From contig WUJK01000003.1 in NCBI GenBank assembly GCA_011317545.1, forward strand, positions 2,046,001 to 2,110,000: a stretch of DNA of 64,000 bases, read 5' to 3'. Numbering within the stretch: the first letter of the stretch is position 1; every line of letters starts with the position of its first letter. The notes under the pieces are model-generated. The model had not been told where the DNA came from, searched no databases, and saw nothing but the letters and a program-made list of their open reading frames with translations. Shown here in pieces: positions 12,780 through 24,137 of the stretch. The translations under genes and the position numbers were made by a program. The stretch comes from Coniella vitis. Taxonomy: Eukaryota; Ascomycota; Sordariomycetes; Diaporthales; Schizoparmaceae.

Positions 12780-13724
12780 TCACATTGAGGCCCGTGCCGT
12801 AGATTTCATGTAGCCGCCGCCGTTCTTTACTCGGCCTTGGCGACGATGTCCAATAGGGTCGACGAGAAGCTGCCCTTGCGGTCTATCTCCATTGGTGAGC
12901 CGGTCGATGGCATCCGCATCCGGGTCAAACAGCATCACATGGATGTGTTCAACTGCATGAATCGACTTGAGGCTTGGGGGATTCTTGAACCAGATGAGCT
13001 GTTTTCATTTTGGTGTGCTCTCCTTGTCAGTGAAAGGCATTTCAAGGACGCCTCAGGGTTTCTTTTCAGGAACAAAAAAAAAAAGACAGATATATCTAGG
13101 ATATACAGGGAAAGGAAGACTAACCTGGTCCTCTGGCACAACAGACAGAAACGTCCTCTCTATAAACCGCTCAACTTCATCCTCTGTCTGCGCATCATCC
13201 TGGAGCTCAAACTTGGTCCACACAACCAAGTGGGCAATGCGCCGGTCAATGCCATACGGCCAATCGTTCCAAAGAATTTTGTAATCGTCGGGGCGTGCAA
13301 ACGGCGAACTGCGGCTGTGAAGTTTCGATGCAGCAGCCATAACAAGGTCCTCCTCAGTCCAGTGAAGCCTATTCCGCAATATGTGCGCCATCACACCACC
13401 ACACCCTCCCTGCAGCCCTGCTCCTTCAAGCTGGTCTTGCTTGCTGTTGTCTAACCGCCACACAAACTCGCGGTACCGCCTCAACTCAGTCGGCCACCGT
13501 CGGAAATCCTCCAGTCTCCCTGTGCGCACAATATCCACAACTTCGGCCCAGCTTTGCACGTGGTAGTCCTCGTCGCGCATGCCAATGAGGCGCACGTCCT
13601 TTGCGCTCAAGTGGCGCAGCGGTTCGGGGCATTCGGCTTGCCGCTCTGAGGGTGGGATGTTGAAGTGCCAAAAGGGAAGGAGGGAGGAAGAGGTTGGGGG
13701 CTCGAGATCTGGATTGCTTCCCAT
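12780..13724 (-). CDS. NGI1: N-acetylglucosamine-induced protein 1 (Ngi1, DUF3605)
   Basis: Two exons, 13724-13125 and 12998-12780, joined in phase 0 across a 126-nt intron (GTTAGT donor); 272 aa. The DUF3605 family is shown by PLRHLSAKDV..., the W-rich segment with RRWPTELRRYREFVW, and KILWNDWPYGIDRRIAHLVVW (about residues 150-170). Exon 2 restores the usual end, with EHIHVMLFDPD. Without splicing the protein would lose that end. Yeast relatives are induced by N-acetylglucosamine and have no assigned biochemical activity, so the function here is unknown. The ATG at 13724 precedes a short polar N-terminus. Confidence 0.85.
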
Positions 13725-16700
13725 TGTCGGTTTGGTGGTGGGGGCTGGCTTTGCTGTTGTCGTTGATGATATTGTTGCTCTTGTTTTTGGTTTGATTTAG
13801 GTTTTGTGTGGTTGGCTTTTAGTCGGAAGGCACATGCATCGGGCAAATAGGGTGTGATAGTGGATGCATCCAAAAGGACGTCACTGTCCGGTTTGCCTGG
13901 GTGTCTATGTGGGTGGGACTCTGTACAAGTGTGTCCATGTAATATGATCTGGTTTGCAAAAGAAAAGAGGAAAAGAATGAAAGAGTCCTGCCAATGAATG
14001 CAAGATCGGAGGGATATTGTTGGGAAACATCATCCAAGTGGGAAGGTGATCAGCGGTTGTTTACATAGTTCAGTATTCGCTACTTGATAAGAAGTCGTCG
14101 CGGAAGGCCAAGGGCAGCTCCATGCCGCGTTTCCGCACCCAGCTGACCGGATTGGCAATAGCCCTATTGGCATGAATTTAAAATGTAGAGTTAAAAAGAA
14201 AGATGGAGAGAGAGATATATGTATTTCCTCCCAAAGCCAACCCCCCCTCCCTCCAAACCCCCAATTCAATGCCGAAATACAAACAAGATGGACAAGTACA
14301 AATGGTACATTATACCTTGTTCAGTCTCTCCACCCTGCGTGCGTCCATTCAATCTGCGCAAATCGACGGAAGCATACGTGGATGTACATACTCTCGTGCT
14401 CACCTAAACATAAGTACTCACCTAATAATACACTTATACATACCGTGTGCATAGTACGTGCCCGGAAATCGTTGCGATCCCACTTTTTTGGTTGCATGGG
14501 ATAGCTACCCTGCTGCACATCTTAAGTATATATGACATTCATAAATCGCATTCGTCAAACCTGTCGATCTCGGCCCAGAGGAAACAACTATCATGTATTG
14601 AGGTTCCAGAAAGCCAAGAAACAATCTTAGCCAGCTAGCCGGCTTAGAAGTATGTTGAAGACTCTGTCAGCATGACAAGCAATACTGCCAGTAGTACCAA
14701 TTCCTCTACACAACAGCCACAGACTGAAGGGGGAGAGCGTTTGCAATTGGTAGATACATATATGTATATAGTATCTGACGCAATGGGGACGGCAACTCTT
14801 TTTTGGAACAGCGGCCTCTCTTTGGCATGTGTGAAATGGATTCCGGCGGGGTCTTTTACAACATATGAGACAAGCGTGTGTGCGACACCTGGCTACTTTA
14901 CTCTGTATAAGGCGTTGTCCTGTGGTATTCAAGTGACCAATTGGCCAATCAACTAGGTCAAGCTACAGGTACAATATATAAAAAAGAGGGGACAGTCTCA
15001 CATTCCTCTCAACGAACCAATCTGGCCATACCTACAAGCTAGACACTCTTCAGATCTGGAGGCTTATATAGAACACTGGACACCGTTGGACCCAGCAAAG
15101 GCCACGCTCTTGTACTTTTGGTCTCAAACAAACTCGAGTCCAGTTCTCGCCTCAAGAGCTCCGCTCGAAGGCGGTGACTGGTATCGCTCGACACGTCTAA
15201 TATACGTTGCGCAAAGGCATCGAAAGGCCCCTCTTTAAGCGCACTTGGACCCCTATTTCTTGTGAAGAGCTCGGACTGCCGTTGAGCGCGTTGTCGCCCG
15301 TGGTCTGCTCAGCTGGGCCTATTGGATTTTAGAAGCAGGTTGACCGGGGGATCACATAGTGGAGATCAAACCTGTGCAAAAGAAGTAGGGCGACACTGAA
15401 AAGATGCAAACCCAAAAGAGCATGCACAGCGATAGTTCGCATACATAGTAGGCACAGCGCAAGGTTTCATAGTATTCGCATCCAAGATGCTAGAGGCAAA
15501 CCCGCCCCCCACGGCCCTGACACGAGCTCGGGACAGGATGGCAGACCGGGTGGGAAACGAACACAAGTCAAGAGATGCCGTTTTCACAATAAAATAGTGG
15601 GTTCTGCTTCTCGCTCGCCCGGGTTGGGAAAAGAGTGGCCCAGCACTCTGGGAAGGATGAACAAGGAAAAGAAGGGAGACGGAAAGGAGTGAGGATGTTC
15701 TAGAAGCCGAGAGTGCTCTATTACTATGGCAACCGAGCGGAGCCAACATCTGACAGGGCGTTACATAATACCGAAATGCCGCTCAAAGCAAAGCAGGCAG
15801 TGGCAGTTGTGCGGTACGTACCGCGTACCTGCCCAAAAGCGACGTTTCGTCCACCCCGCTACTACTACTGTGTATGTACATTGTATACTACTGTACTTTC
15901 CTTGTCCCTTGTCATGTGCAAAACAGCAGAGATACTCCCCCCCCTTTGCTGAATTGCGTGAGCCCCACGTGGGTTCCTCAAAGGACAGCTCTGCATTTAT
16001 CTGCGTACAAATACGGATAGCTGGCAGTGTTTATATTGATTGATTGGGCAACATGACCCAAGTGCGCGTTTTATGTTGTCCTCGTTGGCGAGCAATTTGA
16101 TAGGGCAGTGCACCTCCCTTGGGCTCACCACAGTCGACTTGTTTTTATTCCAAGGAATCGAGAGCTGCCTGGGAGGAAATCTTGACGTTTCAGCCGTCGT
16201 GTAACCAGCCCAAAGCTGCACGGCAACGCCATCTGCTGTGCTCCACGGGCGGCCAGGACAACCCCACTCGAAAACCACATCTTAAGTTGTTGAATGCTAT
16301 ACATAGTAGTAGATGGCTCTGCACCATTGACCAAGTTCAACAAGCATTTGAGCTAATTGCTGGGTTGATAACGGGTCAAAGTGCATTTGTCCCAAGACAG
16401 CATCGATCCGAGCTAGAATAATGAGCCGCAATTTGTTGGACCCAGTCAAGACAAACAAAGCTGGCACTATAGCACCACCCCAGTTATTGTGCACAACGGC
16501 TAGCTCTTATACGAAGTCGCGACCAGCAGCACACTGATTCATCAAATTTCGCATGTCCCACTATGAGGTCTGGAGGTTGCGGTTCAATATTGCCAGCCGA
16601 TTTTAGCTCCCGTAGGGTGTCCCGGGGAGGGGGGGGGAGAGGGGCGGGCGCGGCTTGCCCCTCCACAGCTGTTAAGACCACCTGTACCTGTTGTCCCAAA

Positions 16701-18359
16701 GGGGGGAGGGTGTGAGATGTTGGTGCTCTTATCATGCATGGAGCAACCAAAGCTGCAACAGGACCGTCTCGCAATCGTTGATAGTTATCTTTTCTTTCCA
16801 TTCTCCCGGGTTCTGACTACCGCTATGGTTGCTGGATTGACACAAGCAGAAAAGAGACTTGTTGTTGGAATGGTTTGATCGGGCAGCTGCGGCAGTATTC
16901 TGCCATTCCGTAATCCTCTCGTCATTTTCTCGAGCCGCTCCACGGTGCACATCCAAGCTGTCAAAACCGGCGAGGCCGTTGGGAGAAGATAGAGCAAGCA
17001 GAGCAAAAACGAGCGACAATCGGGCATTGCACTTTGGAATTTGCCTCCATGCACAATCCGTCAATAGTCGCTGCTGCAGCTTTGCACTAGCCCTGCGGTA
17101 TGAAGCAGTTTGGCAGTCTATCCTCTTGCTTTTGCCTCCCTCCCACTTGTCTGTACAGGACCAATGGCGAAATGGCGTCCAAACAAGGGGTGTGATGCGC
17201 ATCTTTCGGAGGCGGCCGCTGCATCTTGCCTGGCAGCCAGCAGGATTGTGGGTGGTAAATTGTTCAAACGCGGCAGCCGGCTGTAGTTTTCTGGCCAAGA
17301 TCAGCTGGTTTACATCTTTTTTTGCCTTTCGCTTTTCGTGCAGCAGGGTGAGGGGCGTAACTCACTTATGACCTGGCTGAAGGGGTTGCATGTGTTGTAC
17401 ATAGTATACGTGGGTGGCGCGAGTGACAAGCCAGACAACTCGCAGTGGTGGTGCAGCACAAGCGCAAGGTGCGTCAAGGCCAACCGACCCCCCATCCCTG
17501 AGTACGCCAGGCCAGCAACAGCCAGCAACACCAGCAACAGCCAGGGCAGCGAAGCACCGGTAGGTACCTAGATAGGCCGAGAGTAGTACTTGGCCGCTAA
17601 CACGACTCCTTGAATACGCGGGTACACAGACAACACCTCCCCCCTCCCCAACCCTCTAGACCCATTGCACGGTACGCCCAGCTGGAGTTCTACCTCAGGA
17701 GAAGGCTGATTCTCCTGTCTCCTGAACAGCACCTCGACCACGGCCCCCCTGGAAGCCAGAGCCATTGCGTCTCCACCAGAATCTCATCTTTAAAGTCGTC
17801 CTCGTCCGCTGCTGCCCACCTTCTCGCCATCTTGTTCTGCTCCTCACCTTCTCACGCTCCCTTCTCTCTTCCCTTCTCTCCAGCTTCCCTGGATCCGTAC
17901 CTTCTTCTGTAAGTACTGACTCAAGCAGCTTCTGCTTGCTCTCAGCAAACTTTGCTCGCATTGCTGTCGACAGCTACCTACCCAGCCATCCTTCTTTGTC
18001 CCTCGCTTTTGCAGACAACGCACGGCACGGCACGCTTCAGCATCCAGCACCTCGGGCGGCAGTTACTGCTGGCTTCTGCACTGCGTAACTTGACAGACCG
18101 GCGGCAGGTGGCCTAACACCCTGTTCTGTCAAGAGCCGCAGCAGCAGGAGGAAGAAGAAGCTGCGCTCACTGCCCCCCCCCCGTCCCGGGCCATGTTCAG
18201 CCCACTACGTCAAAAAACCAGCGCTAATCCCTCATGCTTTCATCCAGTCTTAGTGCAAATTAGCATTCCAGTCTGGTCGCGTCTCCTCGATCATTCAAAG
18301 GCCACCCGAAATCCTACAATCCACACGCCAGGAACCAAAGAAACATACAAGCAGGCAAA
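13725..18359. other. Long gene-poor region upstream of UGP1
   Basis: In 4.6 kb no reading frame has recognisable homology. Small frames at 14672-14956 (+, 94 aa) and 16732-17298 (-, 188 aa) start with or contain ATG, but lack family motifs and are probably chance. Short palindromes of the ACATAGTA type occur at about 14449, 15442, 15468, 16301 and 17396. Roughly 17640-18180 is strongly pyrimidine-rich on the + strand and is probably the UGP1 promoter or leader. Confidence 0.45.
17640..18359 (+). promoter_or_regulatory. Probable UGP1 promoter / CT-rich 5' leader
   Basis: This C/T-rich stretch with repeated CTTCTC- and CCTTCTC-like runs lies directly before the UGP1 ATG at 18360. Pyrimidine-rich leaders are common in highly expressed ascomycete genes. 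The transcription start was not determined. Confidence 0.35.
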
Positions 18360-20705
18360 ATGGCAGCGGAAGCAATCAAGAGTGCCATTCCCACTCACCT
18401 CAAGCCTGGCAATGGCGACACGGAGGCTGAATTCGCCAACAAGCACCATGGCAAGACTAGATCTCACATGGTTAGTATTTCTCCTGCCTTTCTAAAAGTT
18501 TACCTTTTCCTCCCTTCGTGTTGCACTGGATCCCTCGCTCTGCTCGCTTCTCCGCCAAGTCCCGATTGTGGCCGCCTCTCATACCCTCGACACGAGCGCG
18601 CAGCGCCCGCGCCTCCATTTGTTTGCTGGGCCGGACCTTGGTGGCCAGGCCCACACTCGTCGGCACAGTGTTACGCATCCTGGACGACAGCCCGCCAGTG
18701 GGGCTTCTTGCAATTTCCCGACCAAGACGTCCAGTACTTTGCATCATCGGGATCCACTAGCTACCACAAGCGCAATATGTTTCCAAGTACTATGTACTGG
18801 GTCTTTGAAGGAGATACCTGGCTCGTAGCCAGTGCCGATCGTATTCAAGCGCTTCAGCATGGCATTGGCCCTCTAATGCTATTCTGGTTGCCGAATTTGG
18901 CTTTTCGATTTGTGGTGCGCCCGCCTCCACTGGCCGAATCGACGGCAGAGCACTACACTCGTGGGAGCAGCTGGCTTGACTCCAGGGCACGAAAGGCGAC
19001 TCGACCAAGATGATGGAATGCCACAAGAGATTTTTCTGGATTCACAGAAGCACCCGTTCCAATCATGTACCATTTGCTAACTTGGTTTCCTTGATAGGCT
19101 TTCGAGAACACCAGCACCAACATTGCCGCTGCCCAGATGCGGAACTCCCTTACCGCCTTGAGCGAGACGGTCAAGGACCCCGAGCAGAAGAAGGCAAGAG
19201 ATATCCGTTATTCCAAACTTGGCTGGTGGAAATACGTGCTAATCGGCAAATATAGCTCTTCGAGACTGAGATGGACAACTTCTTCTCTCTGTTCCGGCGG
19301 TACCTGAACGACAAGGCCAAGGGCAACGCCGTGTAAGTTTTGCCAAAACTTCGCATTGCTGATACCAAAAAAAAAGGGAAAAAAAAAGACACTAATATAT
19401 GGTTGATTGAATAGTGACTGGGACCGCATTGCTCCCCCCGCTCAAGGCCAGGTTGTTGACTACGATGACCTCGCTAACTCGGAGGCTGTCGGTTTCCTGA
19501 ACAAGCTGGCTGTTCTGAAGCTCAACGGTGGTCTCGGTACCTCCATGGGTTGCGTTGGTCCCAAGTCCGTCATTGAGGTCCGTGATGGCATGTCCTTCCT
19601 CGACCTTTCCGTCCGTCAGGTCGAGTACCTGAACCGCACCTACAACACGAACGTGCCTTTCATCCTCATGAACTCGTTCAACACCAACGACGACACTGCT
19701 GCCATCATCAAGAAGTACGAGGGCCACAACGTCGATATCCTCACATTCAACCAGTCTCGCTACCCAAGAATCTACAAGGACTCGCTCCTACCCGTGCCAA
19801 AGGACTTTGAGTCGCCTATCAACGAGTGGTACCCTCCCGGACACGGTGACGTTTTCGAGTCCTTGTACAACTCCGGAATTCTCGACAAGCTGCTGGAGCG
19901 TGGCATCGAGGTCATCTTCCTGTCCAACGTTGACAACCTGGGCGCTGTTGTTGACCTGCGCATCCTGCAGCACATGATGGAGACCAACTCTGAGTACATC
20001 ATGGAGCTGACCAACAAGACCAAGGCTGACGTCAAGGGTGGTACCATCATTGACTACGAGGGCTCCGTGCGCCTGCTGGAAATTGCCCAGGTCCCCAAGG
20101 AGCACGTCAACGAGTTCAAGTCTATCAAGAAGTTCAAGTACTTCAACACCAACAACATCTGGATGAACGTCAAGGCCATCAAGCGCGTTGTCGAGAACAA
20201 CGAGCTCGAAATGGAGATCATCCCCAACGGCAAGACCATCCCTGGTGACAAGAAGGGCGAGAGCGACATCAGCATCATTCAGCTGGAAACTGCTGTCGGT
20301 GCTGCGATTCGTCACTTCAACAACGCCCACGGTGTCAACGTGCCCCGTCGCCGTTTCTTGCCCGTCAAGACTTGCTCCGACCTCATGCTCGTCAAGTCTG
20401 ACCTGTACGGTCTCAAGCACGGCCAGCTGCAGATGAACACGGCTCGCTTTGGCGATGCCCCTCTTATCAAGCTCGGTGGCGACTTCAAGAAGGTTTCTGA
20501 CTTCCAGAAGCGCATCCCCTCCATTCCCAAGATCATTGAGCTTGACCACCTTACCATCACTGGCGCTGTCAACCTTGGTCGTGGTGTGACGCTGAAGGGA
20601 ACCGTTATCATTGTGGCAACAGAGGGCAGCACGATCGACGTGCCTCCAGGATCCATTCTGGAGAACGTTGTCGTCCAGGGAAGTCTGCGTCTGCTTGAGC
20701 ACTAG
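18360..20705 (+). CDS. UGP1: UTP-glucose-1-phosphate uridylyltransferase (UDP-glucose pyrophosphorylase)
   Basis: Four exons: 18360-18470, 19098-19193, 19256-19332, 19415-20705; 524 aa, the normal family length. It makes UDP-glucose from UTP and glucose-1-phosphate in the cytosol, feeding glucan, glycogen, trehalose and glycosylation pathways. The catalytic block LNGGLGTSMGCVGPKS is in exon 4, with NVDNLGA and KLGGDFKKV further on and a left-handed beta-helix C-terminus. The N-terminal exons encode MAAEAIKSAIPTHLK... and AFENTSTNIAAAQMRNSL, as in other filamentous fungi. Intron 1 is 627 nt, far longer than others here. Intron 2 (19194-19255) appears to begin with GC (AAG|GCAAGA) and has a CTAAT branch point; no suitable GT lies nearby. 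Codon use is strongly C-biased at third positions, as in highly expressed genes. Confidence 0.95.
18471..19097 (+). other. Unusually long first intron of UGP1
   Basis: A GTTAGT donor follows codon 37 and a TTGATAG acceptor precedes AFENTS. At 627 nt it is about five to ten times the other introns in the window. It holds an AGTACTATGTACT element at 18786-18798 and no recognisable gene. It may carry a transcriptional enhancer, alternative first exon or small RNA; none can be shown from sequence alone. Confidence 0.75.
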
Positions 20706-21297
20706 AGAAGTGGCCGTTTATTGTGACAAGTTCCTATATCCTTGATTTGTTGTTGTTGCGCACACGGTGTCTCTCTCATGTGGATTATGCGAGCAAAATT
20801 ATTTGGGCTAATTGGGTCGGCCATCAATGGGATGACAATGCGTTTTTGTCTTTGGGAGTTTTTGTGTGAGCCACGCGTTAATAAGCATACATGCTCTTGA
20901 GCAGTAGAACAAAACAACCAGACCTAACTAGGTAATGCAAAGAGAGTAAAACCACTTTGTGCTGATTATGTTGTGTGGGTTTGTTGTAGCCCGAGCGTGA
21001 CATCATGTGGTGATTTGAAATATCCTGAGTGTAATAACAAAATGTATTTGGCAGGATGTTCACCTGCGCGTCTCAGCATGAAAATATGAGCATTTGTTTT
21101 AGGTTTGGCATCTTGAGTATATTGTTTGCGCATATGCCGTTCGTGAATCCATCTTGGCTTCGTTATACCACGGTTCTACATGCTCCTCATCACACCTCAT
21201 ATGATTCGCTATGCATAGTATCCGCGCATATATATGCTTATAGTTGTCCCGTTTGCCCTTCTCCCTTCCTCTGGTCTCTTTTCCGGTCCTCGTCTTC
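20706..21297. other. Intergenic, convergent 3' regions
   Basis: This A/T-rich spacer lies between the stop codons of UGP1 (+) and the ING/PHD gene (-) and should contain both 3' UTRs. A GCATAGTA element lies near 21213. No gene was seen. Confidence 0.5.
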
Positions 21298-22764
21298 TCA
21301 CTTGCCCTTCTTCATACTTGCCGTACACACAGGACAAAACCATTTACCACCCTGGGGCTCACTCTTGAGACCCACACAGGTCCAGTGGAACCACTCATAC
21401 GGACAGTCTTCGTTGTCGCATGCAATCATGTCGCCAAAGCTAACCTTTTGGCAAATGCAGTATTTTTTGTCGTCGCTACCTTCGTCTTCCTCAACGTAGC
21501 TATGATCCTCGTCGTGCTCTCGTTTGGTCCGTGGTGCGCCGCCATGGCCAGGCGGGCCGCCTTCGTGATGATGGTGAGGAGGATGCGAGCTGGGATGATG
21601 CAAGCCTGGCCCGCTGCCGCCCCCATTCCCGCTGCCACCGCCCCCGCCACCGTTGCCGCTCCCGCCCCCGCTACTCCGTGCTGCTGGGGTCACGCGCCCG
21701 CCCGCTCGGGGTCCATCTGACTCATCACCGCTGACGATGCTGCTATCAGCGTCAGAAAGTTCGCTGTCGGCATTGGATGAAGGTGAGGTTTTGGCTGTCT
21801 TGCGCACGCGGTGTAGTCCGCTCTTGGGCCCGCCGGGTGTGCCCTTCTTAATGGTACGCCCGCCGACACTACTCGATGGTGTGCCCTTGCGACCCACACC
21901 GGAAGCACCCTTGACGCCTGTTCGCGGGCCAGCGCTACCAGCCCTTTGTACACCAATTGCAGTGTGGCCCTTGGGCGTGCCAGGGCCAAGCGACGAGTGG
22001 CGCGCAAGCCCGCTAGATGTGGTGGGAGCTGCGTTGAGGCCAATCGCCGAACGAGGGCCCCGCTGAAGGTTGCTCGTGGTTGGTCCGGCTGAGCTTTCCC
22101 GCACACTGCGCTTCAGCATCATATTTGCGGCTGGTGATGTAGGCGCGGAGGAGGAGATGTGGTTGGTCGTTTGAATGCTTCGGACTTGGGGGTTTGCGCC
22201 CTTTGGGCCGAGGGGATGTGAAGGGTTGGCGAGCGGGCTGAGAGCTGCCGTGACGGGGTTGGCCGATGGATTGATGGCGCGGACGGATGGCGCGGAGGTG
22301 TTGGCGGCGCTGGCGCGAAGAAGCGAGGGAACCTCGTCGGGGTCGGTGAAGCCAGGCTCATTACGATCGTAGAGCATCTTGATCTGCACGTCGAGGTGAC
22401 GGATGTGCTTGTCGATGATGCTCTGCAGGCGCTGGGTGAGGGCAATCTTTTCGCTCGACAGCTGCTCGGCTTTGTTGAAGTTGTCGCGAATGAGCTGGCG
22501 GTAGGCATCTTCGCGCGGGTTGTGCGTGTGGCTGCCATTGGCCTTGATCCATTTCTGGATGCGGGCGTCGCGGTCTTCTATGAGCTTGAGGCATTCTGCG
22601 ACCTGGCGGTCCTTTTCGGTGATTTCATCCTGGATGAACTTGATTTCCTCGGGCAGGTTGGAGACGCGGTTCGTCCAGTCGTCGAGGATAAGGGCGGGGT
22701 CGAGGGACTCGATGGGAGGCATGTTCTTTTTGACAAAGTCAATGGAGAGGTCGTCTCTGGGCAT
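21298..22764 (-). CDS. ING-family PHD-finger chromatin protein (Yng2/Pho23-like)
   Basis: Single-exon frame, 488 aa from the ATG at 22764 (MPRDDLSIDF). The frame is open further upstream, but that part is Ser/Leu low-complexity encoded by a CT-rich leader. Residues about 20-125 form an ING N-terminal helical domain: ILDDWTNRVSNLPEEIKFIQ, then KDRQVAECLKLIEDRDARIQKW. The middle (about 145-420) is a Ser/Gly/Pro-rich linker including a GGGSGNGGGGGG stretch. The end (about 430-480) is a C4HC3 PHD finger (CICQKVSFGDMIACDNEDC, then WFHWTCVGL and WFCPVC). Such fingers read H3K4me3. ING proteins recruit NuA4 acetyltransferase (Yng2) or Rpd3 deacetylase (Pho23); which one this is cannot be settled here. 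It is divergent from the Hos2 gene. Confidence 0.88.
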   Translation of the reverse strand: MPRDDLSIDFVKKNMPPIESLDPALILDDWTNRVSNLPEEIKFIQDEITEKDRQVAECLKLIEDRDARIQKWIKANGSHTHNPREDAYRQLIRDNFNKAEQLSSEKIALTQRLQSIIDKHIRHLDVQIKMLYDRNEPGFTDPDEVPSLLRASAANTSAPSVRAINPSANPVTAALSPLANPSHPLGPKGANPQVRSIQTTNHISSSAPTSPAANMMLKRSVRESSAGPTTSNLQRGPRSAIGLNAAPTTSSGLARHSSLGPGTPKGHTAIGVQRAGSAGPRTGVKGASGVGRKGTPSSSVGGRTIKKGTPGGPKSGLHRVRKTAKTSPSSNADSELSDADSSIVSGDESDGPRAGGRVTPAARSSGGGSGNGGGGGGSGNGGGSGPGLHHPSSHPPHHHHEGGPPGHGGAPRTKREHDEDHSYVEEDEGSDDKKYCICQKVSFGDMIACDNEDCPYEWFHWTCVGLKSEPQGGKWFCPVCTASMKKGK

Positions 22765-24137
22765 GATGTCAACCGGGTTGGGCGCGAACGGACGCGAGTC
22801 GACACGGTGGGGTTGGGGGTGCTTGTGTGTGCTTTGTGTGCTTTGTGCGGATGGGCGACTGCAGAGGACAAGCGAGCAACGACTCCGAACAGGTACAGGC
22901 GCAAGCAAGCAGACTGGGAGCAGTACGCGAAAAGGCAAGCAGGTGAGGGCAAGAGCAAGCGATAGAGAGAGAGAGAGAGTGAGTGAGAGAGATTGAGATC
23001 GAGAGACGGAGTGGGCTGAACTGCGGTGGAAGTGAACGGATGAGGACGATGACAAGAATTGTCGTGGCCAGTGACTGGGAGGGAAGAAGTTCCAGCAGGC
23101 TCACCTCTGGAGGAGTTGGGTTGATGATGAGTAGTAGTGTCACGCGCAATGAATAGCCTGCCCTGCCCCGTTCGCTGGACTTTTCGATCGGTTTGCGATG
23201 GAGCCAGAAATGGGCTGGATGGAACTGATGAAAACAGACCCACGAGAGGGGGCCCCGTTGCCGTTGCCGACGAGAGAGAGAGAGAGAGAGCAAAGACCAC
23301 CCGAGGCTGAAGATTTTATGGAGAAAGACGCCGACTTGCCAGCCAAGGGCAACCCATGTGCTACCGAGAGTACCTAGATACCTAGGTAGTTTCTCTACTG
23401 TACTATCGGTACCTTCCACTGATACAATTGCTTCTATACAGGCATTACAATTTAATTTGCACTCTCATCCAACCGCTGTCTTCGTTCACACAGAATGTTT
23501 TGAGCCATCAAACACTGCTTCCACTCTCTCGCGTCTAGAAGTAGGACCTCGAACAATACTTTGAGGTACTTGTGGTGGAGAGGCAGTCCCAGTCCCGGCT
23601 TGCCTGCGCTAGGCCGCGGACAAGGCCTAGCTTCTTTGCATACAGGGTACATAGTGACCTGGGTACCTGCACTGCAGTACATACATGGTAGTACATAGTA
23701 CTTACTGTTCTAGATCAGGCGAGGTCCGTGCTGCATTTCAAGATTCACCTTCACCTATTCCACACCTTTACCAGCCCTTGTCCTGATCCGTCTCACAACG
23801 ACAACGACAACACCACCCACACCAACAGTATTCAATCAGCTGCAAGAGGCTTGCTTTCGGGTCCGGATAACCTACACCCTCAAATCTACTGGCTTCAGTT
23901 CTGGATATTCAGTACACTTAGCGATTTCCTACCACAGCACGCTGCCAACTCTCGCCCCATCGCAAATAGGACACTCGCCCAGATAGATTTCCGGCTCAAC
24001 AATCTTCTCGATTCTGCTCATCGCACTTTCTCCCCAGTACAACATCCAAGCGCTGTTGAGCTATCATTGTAACCAGAGTCGCGGCTCCTCTGCCCACAAC
24101 CTCTTGCGTGGCATCGCATCGCATCCCTCCAAGGCAC
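22765..24137. promoter_or_regulatory. Shared divergent promoter region of the ING/PHD and Hos2 genes
   Basis: These 1.37 kb lie between two divergent starts. The ING side (22960-23290) is GA-rich on the + strand, including (GA)n runs at about 22965-22985 and 23270-23290, i.e. a CT-rich leader for the minus gene. The middle has AGTACCTAGATACCTAGGTAG at 23368-23388 and palindromic GTACATAGTAC at 23691-23701. The Hos2 side (23730-24100) is C-rich with ACAACGACAACGACAAC-type leader sequence. Confidence 0.5.

Noticed and set aside
16732..17298. 188-codon minus-strand frame overlapping a plus-strand frame at 16859-17371
   Set aside because: Neither has family motifs or gene-like composition; overlapping frames in non-coding DNA are expected.
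17640..18359. Coding potential in the CT-rich segment before UGP1
   Set aside because: Frames are Ser/Leu/Pro low complexity produced by pyrimidine runs.
19788..20702. 304-codon minus-strand frame inside UGP1
   Set aside because: Mirror of a strongly C-ending coding exon; antisense frames stay open because of codon bias.
22765..23055. N-terminal extension of the ING/PHD protein
   Set aside because: Open but Ser/Leu low complexity from a CT-rich leader; the ING domain fits a start at 22764.
24108..24137. Ten-codon N-terminal extension of Hos2
   Set aside because: Begins at GTG, not ATG; the first ATG is 24138.
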